Source of the DNA: Apricaphanius iberus
Taxonomy: Eukaryota > Chordata > Actinopteri > Cyprinodontiformes > Aphaniidae
Length of the DNA: 64,000 nt
Assembly: GCA_028564705.1 (NCBI GenBank)
Contig: JAPXFQ010000811.1
Coordinates: forward strand, 186,001 to 250,000
Reading direction: 5' to 3'
Under the pieces are notes generated by a model. The model made no database searches. It saw only the letters and a list, made by a program, of their open reading frames with translations, and was not told where the DNA came from. Of the stretch, positions 10,379 to 21,571 are shown in pieces. The translations under genes were made by a program, and so were the position numbers. Within the stretch, counting starts at the first letter, position 1; each line of letters begins with the position of its first letter.

Positions 10379-11590
10379 GAGTGTTTTTGAGGGGAGAAAT
10401 CTTATGTTTAGTAAACCACATTTAAATTATTTGTTTTTCTGTTCAGTCGGAGTTGCGTTTATCTTCATGAGATTTTTTATAATTTTCTCTAGTAGTATTA
10501 ACTTTTAATTCATTTGTTTTGGGTAGTGGACGGGAAACTGTCTCTATAGGGTAGTGGATGTGTGGCAGTCCCTGTTCCCTGACCTGGACTCTGGGTTGTC
10601 ACGGCATTGGGGAACTAGAAATAACATATATCAATGTTCCTGGAAAGAAGGGCAGTCCAGGTTTTCCCCAGAATGTCCTCCAGTTATCAATGTAGCCCAG
10701 ATCGCTTTCTGGACACCTCCTTGGCAACCAAAGGTGAAACGACCGCATATGGCTGTACATGTCATCGCTAGTACGATCAGGCAAGGGACCAGAAAAAATG
10801 ACAGTCAGACATCTTTTTGGCAGCCCTACACACCGAAGCTACGCTAATTTTAAGGACCTCTGATTGCCGGGTGTCATTGGCACCAGCATGGATAACGGTG
10901 CTGCTAAACTGCCGTTTGTCCTTGGCCAAAAGCTTCAGATGGGACCTAATGTCCGCAGCTCTTGTCCCTGGAAGGAATCTGACAGTGGTCTGTCGTGTTT
11001 CTGGAGCCGCGTTCCTAACTACGGAGCTGCCAATTACAAGAATCTACCTCCCGTGCTCAGCGGGTGCGTCGCTGAGCGGGGCGAACCTAGTGTTCACAGA
11101 AAGGGGCTGGAGGTTGGCCGCGCGCTGGAGTCTGGCGCTAAGCTTCCCACAAACCGTCACCCTGCTCGCCTGAGGTCCCGGCTGCACGGGAGCTGTTGGA
11201 GGACGGCCAAGGAGTCCTGTCCTAACTGGCACCGCACTGGCTACTGCTGGGCCTGGCTGTTCTACAGCGCGGAGCCGGGCCTCTAGCTCAGAAACCCTCA
11301 CCTCCAAGGCTACATAAATGCTGCACTTATTACACCTACCATCTTCGCTAAAGGAGGCAGAGGAGTAGCTAAACATCTGACACAGAGAGCAGGAGAGAGG
11401 AGGAGATTCAGAGAGAGACGAGGGACAGGAGAGATAGCAGCCGTAGCCATGCTAGCAGTGAAGCTAAGCTAACCTAGCGGTACCTTACCGAGCCCAGAAA
11501 ACAAGTGTAACGCTTAACGAGCTCCCAAAACGTAAAGAGCACCAAAAGAAAATAAGTGTTTTAACGTGTTTGTGTGTTAAAATAACTTAG
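9922..11590 (-). mobile_element. L2 LINE copy A, 5' segment (5' UTR, ORF1, start of ORF2)
   Basis: This is the 5' part of the same L2 that resumes at 7,131. It matches the 5' half of copy B (48,700-50,400) along its length, including the shared 5' UTR words 'GGCTCGGTAAGGTACCGC' near 11,480. From high to low coordinates it holds the 5' UTR, ORF1 (about 11,450-10,560) and the ORF2 endonuclease start. The 5' boundary near 11,590 is estimated from where similarity to copy B fades. Confidence 0.85.
10560..11450 (-). pseudogene. L2 copy A ORF1 (esterase-type), decayed
   Basis: The N-terminal third is open over 11,044-11,376: a CxLCQ-like cysteine region, MFSYSSASFSEDGRC and a short heptad stretch (RVSELEARLRAVEQ). 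Further on, in other frames, come the block with YIDNWRTFWGKPG and the degraded esterase core. In intact relatives ORF1 carries an SGNH-hydrolase (esterase) domain whose role in retrotransposition is not settled. Frameshifts and stops separate the parts here. It is the partner of the better preserved copy at 48,812-49,720. Confidence 0.75.
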
Positions 11591-11783
11591 AAAAGCTTCT
11601 GGACTGAGAAAATTAGATCAAAATGTGGTCTAATTTTCGGTCTGGTACTACTGTTTATCTCAGAACCGATGCCATTATGGTACTACATATAAATACCCAT
11701 CCCTACTTGGAACTCTGTCTTTGGTTTTCCACAGTACTTGGTTCCAAACTGGTGCTTAACCTAACACTAACTACTTCCACAGT

Positions 11784-12738
11784 AGGCCTGGGTGGTATAC
11801 CGGTTCATACCGAAAAGGAGTGTTTATTTTCATTATATGAATTTTTAATATACCCCTATACCAGTGAGTAGATCAGACACCTTCTGGAACATTAAATGTG
11901 GGGGATTCTTAATGCCAGGACCGATTTCACTGCTACACGCTGTTCTCCACAGTGTAAAAAAATAAAGTTCTTAACTAAGTACAGCTGCTGGCAGGAGCTG
12001 TCAGAGCGAAGCAAACAATTCTGAGCAATTGATTCCCAAAAAGAGGAGCCTCATCTGTAGTTTAAAAGTTTATCGGCTTTAAAAGGTCAGACGAGAACTG
12101 AACAGAATATCTTTTACTAGTGCTATAGCGAGTCACCAGTTGGGGGGAGTGCTGAGCACTGTTTGACCATATGTAGGTACACGCAGTCAACGGCCTTAAA
12201 ACCAGTAGGACAGAAATAAAGAATAGCTGTAAATATATTTTATATACCATCTACGATATTTCTGCCGTCTTTTTTTCTGTTGTCATCGGAATATTAACCA
12301 GCTAATAATCTATGGTCGCCATGTTAATTTTACTTCTTCTTTGGCAAAATTCGACCTGAGTCTGTACTCTGCCCCGTAGCTGGATTCTTCAGTACTACAT
12401 GCAAAGCAATTACAAGATGCAAATTTGTTGCTTGAGCCAATGTGAGGTTTAAAAAAAATTATACATTCAGCCTTAGAACATTAAGAATGTCTCCTGCAAT
12501 AATAATAATTTTGATTCTTTTCATATTCACCTGTGTCTGGAAATATATATATTATGATGCAGTACATATGGCAGTAAAGTGGGCTATTTAAAGCACATTT
12601 TTATATTCTTCATTCTTATAAGATAATGTAGACATGAATGGTCTTGTATGGAAAAGAAATACCTTAAAATAGCGTACTACCGATATGTTTTAAGAAAAAC
12701 ACTGATATGAAAATGTTGCCACACCGCCCACTCCTTTT
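11784..12738. mobile_element. Possible non-autonomous hAT-like element
   Basis: The left end AGGCCTGGGTGGTATACCGG and the right end, read inverted, AGGAGTGGGCGGTGTGGC resemble each other and the teleost hAT end 'GGGCGGTATACCG'. About 955 bp separate them, without a coding frame. No matching 8-bp target duplication was seen. The flanks (11,640-11,783 and 12,739-12,800) may belong to an older element. Confidence 0.35.
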
Positions 12739-13330
12739 GCTGAGCCAGAGTTGGTGCTTTTTAAGAACTGCTTTACACCCTGGCCGTATGGTGTCCCAAC
12801 AACCAAATAGTGAGTCTGGGATTACTGAAGTTTAGCACAGCCATTAGAAACAAACAAAAAAAAAGTTTAATTTGTGACAATGGACGTAACATATTATGTA
12901 CACATCTTTAAAAACCCAGCAAAGTTTGGAAGCTGAACACTAGGAAGAGCACGATGAACACCATGTACAACTTGCTATGCAACATAAATGAGAAGGTGTG
13001 TCTTGTAGCTCCTCAGGGTTAGAAGGAACATTCAGCATCAAGCAAAATGAGCCCACAAGTCCAGAGTGGACATGATTTCCTATTGAGTAAAACTGATGTA
13101 AATTAATCAAAGGCTTTGTACGACTGGGAAATTTGTGCTGAAAAAATTGAAAATTTTTAAAGGTGAATTAGAGTCAGAAGCAGAGTCAGCAGTCTGAAGA
13201 TGATCAGTGATGAGGGGATTTCTCGTCAGTAGGAACAATTTCTGAACAAGCATGTACCCAGTAAAAGCACTCTCTATACCCAAATTACAGCGTGATAGAT
13301 TCAAAATGACTTTTTTTGTAGGTCGTGATT
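12739..13330. other. No gene seen
   Basis: AT-rich intergenic or intronic DNA with poly(A)-like runs. No exon, open frame or clear element was found. Confidence 0.5.
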
Positions 13331-15420
13331 GCCTACATATGTGTGTTGAATGGTATTGTGCGTAGATAAAGTATGGCTTGGGGCTGGTGTTTTTAAGGAT
13401 TCTAGGGGGCGCTGTGGAGTAATTAGGCCATGCCCAACAGATTTTAGTGTACATAACTCTCCGGGGATGGACTAATATCCATCATGTTGAATCTGGTTTG
13501 TATTGGGTGAGTATTCTGGAAAGTAGAGCCAAACATATGGCCATTGCGTGACGACGCATTTTGCCACGCTGCCACACACCCTTTTTGGAAAACCATCAGT
13601 ACTGGAAGCAGAGTTACCCCAACTGGTCTGCAGCCGTTGAGCAGTATTATTTTGCTTATTAGCTCATCTGTGTAAATTCTGGGCCTTTCACATTAAAAAA
13701 ATCACATTTCCTGTTCTTAGGGGGCAGGGCTTAAGTGATGTCCACATTTGAACATCTCTGATCGTCAGGGACCTGATGAACATCCACGAGAGAAGGCTTC
13801 ACCCATCTGTGACTATCTCAAGGGGAGTTAAAACTGTTTTAATATTTTTGCCGTTCAACATATAAGGGCAAGTGTCCCTAAGGGGCGGAAAAAATGAATT
13901 GAAACTATTGGTCTGGGCCTGGACTTAACCCCGGAGTGTCCGGTGCCGACACGTTCTCATAGGTCAATGCAAACGCCAGGGACATGTTTCGTCCCCCGGT
14001 CATAGTGGGTGTGCCGACGCCCTTTGGACCGTTGGAGGCGCTGTTGTTCCACCAAAACCTTTCTCATAGGCTCTGTGTCCATATCGGACAAGTCCCTTCT
14101 GACCGGTTTAGGGCCTCCGGGCCGTCTTTGGATCTGAGCACGCCCTTTGACCTTTTATTGGTTTTAGGTGCCCCAGGGCTCTTTCAGGGCATCTTAGGGG
14201 ATGTGGATGTGACGTTAAAGGTCAGGGGCTCTGTTTTGCAACAGTTGCCTCCCAGGAAGCTGCAAATCGACACCCCGAAGCCCCTTGGCCTCTGGGTCGA
14301 CATGTAAAAGTTTTATCTCAGTGGGACCACTTTGGGAAAAAAAGTTGGAATTTTCACCAAACTATTACCCATTTCAACACCGGGCCCCTCTGGCTGCCCG
14401 CTGTGAAAAACGGTGGCCGCACGACCTTTGGTTGGCCAGAAACTGCACAAAGGTGATCAGGAGGTGAAAACTAATTGACCATGTCCCCCAGGGGTCACAG
14501 CGTCCCTTTCTCATAGGACCTACAGTGGAGGTCAGGTTTAGGGGTCAAAAGCGGCACGTTCCTACGTCGAGTGGAAGTCGAGATACGAGCGCTAACGACT
14601 TTGACCATTATCCCAGTTACGAAGCTGCAAAGTTGAAGCGAGGGATGGGCTGCATGATTCAATGTTTTGGCCGGACAGGCAATGGAAATTTTGGTAAGAG
14701 TCCACTTCCATGGGACCCAATGACCAGAGGATCAAAATAAGGGGGTCATGTACGGGGGCCTGCCCATACTTTTGGTCCCCTCCTCATAGGCTCCCATTGT
14801 TGCAATCTGATGCCAAATGTACATGGTCCCCTTATTTTGGTCTCCTCGTCATAGGGTCCCATTGTGGTAACGTGATGCCAAATGTCCATGGGTTTAGGCC
14901 CCTAAAACCATGCATTTTTATTGCTTCATAACTTTGAAACCAAACATCAAAGGTCCACCAAATTACACAGGCTGGGGGCCTCCATATAGGACTACATAAA
15001 AACAAAGGTCAAAGATATAGGTCCCTGGATCTCCGGTGCAGTGCGGGTTCCCACAATGGGAGCCTATGAGGAGGGGACTAAAATAAGGAGGCTGCGTACA
15101 TTTGAAATTGGTTACCCACAATGGGAGCCTATGAGGAGGAGACCAAAAGTAGGCAACTGGTAGCTCACCAAGCAGGCGCCACCTGTTGGCCCTTTTTTTG
15201 CCAATGGCACCTCCTCATAGGATTGCATTGGACTTTGAAAATTCGTAGCGCGGCCCCCCGAGGTCTGAGGGAGCTGAGAAAAATCACGAGGACGGAACCG
15301 GGGCCCGGCTAATTTTGCAGAGGGCCCCGGTGCACCGGGGGGGGAATTTTTGAAGCCGTGACCCTGGCATCCCTTCTGGGTTGCATTGAGCCTTTGAGGC
15401 GGTGCCGAAAGTGCCCTAGG
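13331..15420. repeat. GC-rich repeat block with recurring CTCATAGG words
   Basis: Much richer in GC than its surroundings. The word CTCATAGG, or a near match, occurs at about 13,955, 14,062, 14,510, 14,783, 14,848 and 15,211, and inverted (CCTATGAG) at about 15,065 and 15,128. Two ~65-bp direct units (14,770-14,898) containing 'GATGCCAAATGT' are matched by two inverted units (15,045-15,165). Frames here are short and overlap in several phases, so I do not call genes. A related GC-rich stretch occurs at 23,185-23,330. Confidence 0.55.
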
Positions 15421-15479
15421 TGTACACAGTGCTGCTGCTACATAAGATAATGAAGGTAGTGTGTAGTGTAAGCAGTTAT

Positions 15480-16120
15480 AATTATTTATCTATCCATCCA
15501 ATTATATTCATAATATTCCTTGTAACTCTCTGTGCATTCAGCGCACATGGCGGTGTTTGAAAAAAAAATGCAGCTGGGCATTTCGTAGCCCAGATTTTTT
15601 CTGTCTGTGTCATAGGCAGTAAGTTTTGTGATATATTTTGCTAGCATCTGCTGCGTGGACACTGCAGTAGTCAGCTTTATAGTTAAAGCTGCCAGCTGGC
15701 TCTCACTGTATTGTTTGGGATACCTTCTCTTCAAGTGATTAAACAAGTTTATAGTGTTGCAATCACTTGCCTTGATGATCTCCATGCAAACTTTGCAAAT
15801 GATGTTTGCTCTTTGTCGTCTGGTAAAAAAACAAACCAATTCCATACAGTGGACGGGGACTTTCATGTCGGAATGAAATCCTCATTTGCGCTCTCAGCCG
15901 TGGCTGATGCCATGCTTGTTTAAAGGCTGTACACACGCGAAGGGGGAGGGATTCAAGTGGAGGTGTCAATCGCTTAGAGCAGGGAGAGAGCGGCTTCCCT
16001 TCGCATACAGAGGCAGGAATACCGCAACAGATCTATGAATCGGGATAAAATGATCTCTCAAAAATTAGATTGTCAGACATGTAGATCGTAAAATGGTCTT
16101 TAATTGTCATATCGCCCACT
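15480..16120 (-). pseudogene. hAT transposase N-terminus with BED zinc finger, broken
   Basis: Minus-strand reading from about 15,912 gives MASATAESANEDFIP, a frame break, then ICKVCMEIIKASDCN and NLFNHLKRRYPKQYSE. This is the C-x2-C...H-x4-5-H pattern of a BED-type zinc finger, the DNA-binding head of hAT transposases and ZBED proteins. The usual second histidine spacing (HLKRRHP) is changed to RRYP. Only the finger and about 60 residues after it remain, and the DDE and dimerisation domains are absent. A terminal-repeat-like GGAGTGGGCGATATGAC lies at about 16,103-16,119, supporting a hAT origin. Confidence 0.65.
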
Positions 16121-16164
16121 CCCACGACCGATATTAATGGCTGAAATGGGGGTCATGGATATTA

Positions 16165-17225
16165 TCGGTTATCAGTACTGGTACTATTAGACATCAGTGC
16201 AGCGTTTTACACCGTTGACCATGATATATTACTGGAACGTCTAGAGAGATGGGTCGGACTCTCTGGTACAGTACTCGATTGGTTGAAATCTTACCTCAAG
16301 AACAGGAATTCTCCCCCAGGACTCCATCCTAGGGCCCCTCCCATTTAGCATCTAAATCCTCCCACTAAGCCAAATTATAACCACCAACAATGTTAACTAC
16401 CACAACTATGCTGACGACACTCAGCTTTATATCTCAATGTCATCAGGCTATGTTGAACCCCTCCAAATCCTCAATAAATGCATTGGGCAAATTAACAGCT
16501 GGATGTCCCATAATTTCTTCCAACTGAACAAAAACAAAAACTGAAGTACTTATCTTTGGACACAAAAAAAGATTAACTAATTATCAGTTATCAACTTAAA
16601 CAGGTCCAAGTAGAAACTACTAACCAGGCCAGAAATCTAGGTGTAATAATGGACTCAGACCTGAACCTCAAGGTTCACATAAAGGCAATAACAAGGTCAG
16701 TTTTCTATCATCTGAGGAACATTTCTAGGATTAAAGGAATGACGACACAAGGAGACCTAGAAAAACTCCTCCATGCATTTATCTCTAGCCAACTTGATTA
16801 CTGTAACAGTATCTTAACAGGTCTACCTTAAAAATCAATCAGACAGCTGCAGCTGATCCAGAACGCTGCTGCTCATGTTCTCACTAAAATCAAGAAGATA
16901 GAACACATCACACCTGTTCTAAAGTCCTTACACTGGCTCCCTGTAGCTCAGAGAATAGACATCAAAGTGCTTTTATTAGCCTATGAATTATTGAATGGGT
17001 TAGCAATAGAGTACATTAACAATCTGTCCATAGAACCAGAACCAAACATGGAGAAGCAGTTTTCAGTTTCTATGCTCCTCATATCTGGAACAAACTACCA
17101 GGAGAATGCAAAACTGCAGAGACACTGAACTCTTTTAAGTTTAAAATTAAAACTTACCTATTTAGACTCGCGTATGAGTAACTGTTTTTACTTGCTTGTT
17201 TTTAACTTTCACATGAATCATAGTC
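16165..17225 (+). mobile_element. L2-clade LINE, second family, 3' half (decayed)
   Basis: Begins inside the RT ([11 protein letters not shown], then [12 protein letters not shown]), loses part of the palm around 16,310, then reads [63 protein letters not shown] and TPVLKSLHWLP. The end FRLAYE-stop is followed by a short 3' UTR. One 60-codon frame (16,649-16,831) is the longest open piece. The family differs from copies A and B (ISRIKGM versus IAKIRTIL) and is the same as the one at 19,310-20,985. Confidence 0.85.
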
Positions 17226-17300
17226 TTGTCAACTGTAAATGCTTTCTTGTATTTTTTTTCAAAAGGGAAGAAATGTGAGCTTGAACTGAAAAAAATCTTT

Positions 17301-17823
17301 GGCTGCATCAGAAACCACTAAACTGGTAAGAGGTCTAACGCTAAACCGGATGTGCGTCAACGTCCGCCATGATAAGATGCATCCAAATTGGGCTTCCATT
17401 TAGGAAGGAGTTAGGGAAAGTGGCCTGTATGCTAACTATCATAGCCAGTTTAGCATAGGGACCTCTGATGCTAACTAACTGGCGATTAGGAGGTATGTGC
17501 CATCCCACAATCACTTGCACCACAAGACGCCATCAATACAAGTCGCCCGGCCCACCTCACGTAAAATAACGAAAATGGCCGAAAGGAAAAAGACGCGCGC
17601 ATGTGATTACAACAACCTCTTCCGAAGGTTTATTTTGATATGCGTCATTCATGTGCGTTTATGTGATGACGTCGGGTAGAAAGGCTGTTCGAAATGGGCA
17701 CAATCGTGAACGGCTCCCTAGACTACTAGCCATAGTGTCCTCACTGTTGACCCCATGAAAGGTTAAGGATTAGTTGCTAGTGTTAGTGCTTAGAGGCTAA
17801 CATTCAGTGGTTTCAGATGCAGG
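17301..17823. mobile_element. MITE with ~19-bp imperfect inverted ends
   Basis: The left end GGCTGCATCAGAAACCACT and the right end, read inverted, CCCTGCATCTGAAACCACT match at 16 of 19 positions. The ~523-bp interior has no open frame. The ends resemble PIF/Harbinger-type MITEs of fish, but no clean 3-bp target duplication was visible, so the superfamily is a guess. Confidence 0.5.
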
Positions 17824-18542
17824 GTCTGTCTCCTTCGGTTTTCAACTTTGTTCTGGACACCATCACTACATTCCTTTTCACAGTGTGTCAAAACCCTCTT
17901 TTCTTGGGCTTGCCAGTTTAAAATTACAGTCATTTTGAAATGACTAAATAACGTCTGGATTTTATCTAATCACAATATAATCTGAACAGAACTATATCCA
18001 GTTAAATTATTCTGTACACTGAAAAAAAAGGCAGAAATAGCACTATTTCAAAGGTCTCTCTCCAACCTCTGCCTTCACTTTCCTCCTCGTCTTTCCAGCT
18101 CATAGCAATCATAACAAACTCACTGGGGGACTACTGCATACAGAATTAACTAGAGAAGCACTACTCAATATAACTTTAGCTTTTAAACAGCAGTTTTCAT
18201 ATTAACATTTCAGCTCAACATGTACATTTAATCAATACAAGGCATGGTAGCAGGAGTACGATATGGATATATGTATTCAACAGTCTGGCTTTGAGGTGTA
18301 TACACAGCAATTAAGAGCCCGTCACAAACCTTGAAACTTTGATAACTGTTTCTGATGGAGGTTTCTACGTTTTATTCCCATGACGCCCCCCATAGTTTCC
18401 ATGGTCTCTAAATTAAAATAATGGGCTTTAAATAATGAATTCTCTGAATTAATTGTCAGCGACAGAGTTGTGTGTAATGGAGGGCATTAACATTTTAACA
18501 CAGGAAAATCTTAAAAACAAAATCATGAGGTTTTTGACTTAC
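17824..18542. other. Intron or 3' flank of trdmt1; nothing else seen
   Basis: AT-rich. I searched its minus strand for the final trdmt1 exon (the GNS motif of block X) and did not see it. Confidence 0.5.
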
Positions 18543-18672
18543 AGAAACTCTTAGGGAAGCCCATCAGATTGGCTACTTCTTGAGGAGTAAAATAACGTAG
18601 ATCTAATTTGAACAGTTTCTGGAGTTTCTCTTCTTCTGACAGCTGGTCTAGATTGGTAAACACACTGCTAAC
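18543..18672 (-). CDS. trdmt1: trdmt1 exon: tRNA-Asp C38 methyltransferase, motif IX region
   Basis: This is the last trdmt1 exon visible in the window. It is framed on the minus strand by CTCTACAG (acceptor) and GTAAGT (donor), 130 bp, entering in phase 0 and leaving in phase 1. It encodes VSSVFTNLDQLSEEEKLQKL and then LRYFTPQEVANLMGFPKSF. The LRYFTPxExANLxGFP motif is block IX of DNMT2, which packs against the target-recognition domain. Family members usually have GFPPEF where this reads GFPKSF. The next exon should carry block X (QRYRLLGNS-type), which closes the AdoMet fold, but I did not find it downstream. The upstream partner is the exon at 28,286-28,343, about 9.6 kb away. Confidence 0.93.
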
Positions 18673-18899
18673 CTGTAGAGCACACAAGACACAAATATCA
18701 GTTTTATGACATACAGGTGTATGCACCCCCCTTAGGGCCCGATGGACATATCAGCCAATACAAGAGTCATGGATAGGATTAGTTATTGGTAAACAAAAAA
18801 AAAAAATCAGCTATTTTATTTTATGTTATTGGAGTTGGGGACAGCAAATTATGCAATTGGGCTAATTATCCAACACATGGCACCAAATTTGTCAAGTCC

Positions 18900-19305
18900 T
18901 GTTGGGCAAGGCAAATGACATGGTGGAGGAGAATTCATTAATCTCCATGAGGATTCTCTGGAGCATGCTACAAGCCTAATGTGACCGTATGATCAACAGT
19001 ATGAAAACACAGATAGAGAGTAAGCATGAGAACATACACAAGCAAACTTCCTTGCTAAGAGAAGATGTTAAAGCAGACACTAATGAGCTTCAAAATGAGC
19101 TCTCATAGAAAATAGAAACACTGTACCCAATTCATGCAGAAACATCAAATACACAGAAAGAAATGCAAGTGCCTTGGACATGATAACAGCCATAGAACAA
19201 TATCATGAGACCCTAAAGAAAGATTATAATAAACTACACAATAAAGATTCGGAATTAAAAAATAGAAGCCGCTGAAAAATCAATCTACATGTAGTAGATA
19301 CAGAA
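18900..19305 (+). pseudogene. L1/Tx1-type LINE ORF1 coiled-coil fragment
   Basis: A decayed frame reads KTQIESKHENIHKQTSLLRE, then LEQYHETLKKDYNKLHNKDS and ELKNRSR. The end of a coiled coil running into 'LENRSRRxNLRVVGI' is typical of L1-type ORF1 (chaperone) proteins of fish. Stops interrupt it, and no ORF2 sequence follows. It is the only L1-like trace I see in the window. Confidence 0.6.
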
Positions 19306-19309
19306 GCCT

Positions 19310-19786
19310 AGCTGCTTCATGGCAGAGTTTTTTTTTAAGATACTGTCACAGTAATCAAGGCGGCTAGAGATAAATGCATGGATGAGTTTTTCTAGGTCTC
19401 CTTGTGTCATCAGTCCTATAATCCTACAAATTTTTTCCTCAGGTGATAGAAAGCTGACGGTGGTATTGCCTTCATGTGACCCTGGAGGTACAGGTCTGAG
19501 TCCATTATTACACCTATAATTCTAGCTTGGTCAGTAGTTTCTAGTTGCACTAATTGAAGTTGTATACTAATAATAATCAATCTTTTTTTGGGACCGAAGA
19601 TAATTACTTCAGTTTTGTTTTTGTTCAGTTGGAGGAAATTATGGGACATCTAGCTGTTAATTTGCTCAATGCATTTATTAAGGATTTGGCTGGGTTCACC
19701 TGGTGACATTAGGATATAAAGTTGAGAATTGACAGCATAGTTGTGGTAGTTGATATTTATTTGTTGTTATAATCTGGTTTAAGGGG
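19310..19786 (-). mobile_element. L2-clade LINE, second family, 3' part
   Basis: Minus-strand reading continues the LINE of 20,266-20,985: PQLCCQFSTLY-like remains of the YADD region, [40 protein letters not shown] and FYHLRKK. It breaks off near 19,310 at a run of A's. A different LINE tail (19,787-20,265) separates the two halves. Confidence 0.8.
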
Positions 19787-20265
19787 GGCATCCATCCATC
19801 CATCATCTTCCGCTTATCCGGGGTCGGGTCGCGGGGGCAGTAGCCTAAGCAAAGAGACCCAGCCACTTGGGCCAGCTCCTCGGGAGGAATCGCGAGGCGT
19901 TCCCAGGCCAGCTGGGAGACATAATCCCTCCAGCGAGTCCTTGGTCTTCCCCTGGGCCTCCTCCCGGTGGGACATGCCCAGAACACCTCACCAGGGAGGC
20001 GTCCAGGAGGCATCCTGACCAGATGCCCGAGCCACCTCAACTGGCTCCTCTCGATGTGGAGGAGCAGTGGCTCTACTCTGAGCCCCCTCTGGATGACCGA
20101 GCTTCTCACCCCATCTCTAAGGGAGAGCCTAGCCACCCTACGGAGGAAACTCATTTCAGCCGTCTGTATCCGCATCTCATTTCAGCCGCCTGTATCCGCG
20201 ATCTCACCCAGCGTTCGTGACCATAGATGAGGGTAGGAACGTAGATCGACCGGTAAATCGAGAGC
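19787..20265 (-). mobile_element. 3' end of another LINE inserted in the L2
   Basis: Minus-strand frame 19,696-20,175 reads AEMSFLRRVARLSLRDGVRS, then QLRWLGHLVRMPPGRLP, RGRPRTRWRDYVSQLAWERL, and the element ends GGATAAGCGGAAGATGATGG(ATGG)n. This C-terminal signature and tetranucleotide tail belong to a common fish non-LTR family (I- or RTE-like; I cannot decide). A 5'-truncated copy of about 480 bp. A short 22-bp duplication (GCGGATACAG...GCTGAAATGAG) lies near 20,170-20,205. Confidence 0.75.
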
Positions 20266-20985
20266 TTTGTAAATGCTAAATAGGAGGGGCCCTAGGATGG
20301 AGCCCTTGGGGACCCCGCATGTGAGTTCTACGTTTTTTAATGAGAATGGGCTAATTGACACAAAGAAGTTCCTGTTCTTGAGATAGGATTTGAACCAGTC
20401 AAGAGCCGTACCAGACAGTCCCACCCAGCTCTCTAGACCTTCCATTAATACGTTATGATTAACAGTGTCAAATGCCGCACTGAGGTCTAATTGTACCAGT
20501 ACTGTGTTTTCATCACAGTATCTATTTACATGGATGTCATTGAACACTTTGACAAGGGCAGTCTCTGTGCTTTGGTGACTACGAAAACCAGACTGATAAA
20601 TATCAAAGTGGTTCTTATTTTTTAGGAAGGTGTCTAATTGTTGAAACACAGTTTTTTCAATAATTTTATTGATAAATGGGAGATTAGAGATTGGTCTGTA
20701 GTTTTGCATTAATGTGTTGTCTAGGTTGTGCTTCTTTAGTATTGGCTTTATAACTAATGTTTTTAGTGTTTGTTGGAAAACACCTGATAGTAGGAATGAG
20801 TTAACCATCTGGATCAGATCCGCCCTGATGACTGGCAGGACTATTTTAAGAAAATCTCTTGGTGAGATATCTAAGCAGCAGGTGGAAGAGCTTAGATTCT
20901 CAATAATTTCATCAAAGCTCGATTGATTTACTGTTTGGAAATCAGTCATTTGCTCTGCATGGGTGTTAACTGGGCTCAATGGGGG
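20266..20985 (-). pseudogene. L2-clade LINE, second family, reverse transcriptase part
   Basis: A long frame (20,182-20,979 on the minus strand) contains [86 protein letters not shown] and CGVPKGSILGPLLFSIY, that is, RT blocks 1 to 4. In block 4 the usual GVPQGS reads GVPKGS. The frame then runs into the inserted LINE tail, so YADD lies on the far side (19,700-19,786) and is decayed. No start codon context is preserved. Confidence 0.85.
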
Positions 20986-21263
20986 TTAGGAATCATCTCA
21001 TAATGGACCTGGAGTAGAATTTTCCGGCATTTTCTCTCGGCACTTCAACACTCTCTTATCACATACCAGTCGACCACTTCTCAACAGAGACCTCTTTTTA
21101 TTCATGACAGTTTTAACCTTAAGTGGCGCAATCTTATTCATCATGTCTGAGAGTTTGATACAAATTCATCTGTCAATTTTTGTTTTTACTGAATATGTGT
21201 TGGTGGATGTTGGGGATTTGGATCAGATTGGAGTGTAAATCAATTAAAAAACTTCAGCCGATG

Positions 21264-21297
21264 AATACTAAGCTAACTAGCTCGTTAGCTTAGTATT
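21264..21297. repeat. Perfect 14-bp inverted repeat
   Basis: AATACTAAGCTAAC, a 6-base loop, then its exact complement. It sits at the 5' edge of an L2 5' fragment; copy B has 'GGTTAGCTTAGCTT' at the matching place (48,797-48,810). Confidence 0.8.
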
Positions 21298-21480
21298 GTA
21301 GCAGGTACGGCTATTTCTCTTCCGTCGACCTCTCTTTCTTCCTCTGTGGCTCCTCTCTCCTGGGTCTCTGTGTCAGATATTTAGTTACTCCCCCGCCTCC
21401 TTTAGTGATAATGATAAGTGTAATAAATGTAGCATTTTCGTAGTTTTTGATGTGAGGGTTTCAGATTTAGAAATTTGGTG
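21298..21480 (+). mobile_element. L2 5' fragment (start of ORF1)
   Basis: Similar to copy B 48,870-48,990: CQ(M/I)F-S/YSPASFS, CNKCSIFV, RVSDLE. Only the cysteine-rich ORF1 head remains. A 5' fragment without the 3' part is unusual for LINEs and suggests loss by deletion. Confidence 0.65.
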
Positions 21481-21571
21481 ATGTAGTCCAGAAAAGAGGC
21501 CTACAGTGTCCATTTACCATCAGTGACCCAGAATGGGTCGTTCTGGCAAAAGGCCAACAACACCCTAGTAC

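Noticed and set aside
15486..15866. Domesticated ZBED gene
   Set aside because: Only the BED finger region is left, with a frameshift just before it and no catalytic or dimerisation part; better seen as a dead hAT fragment.
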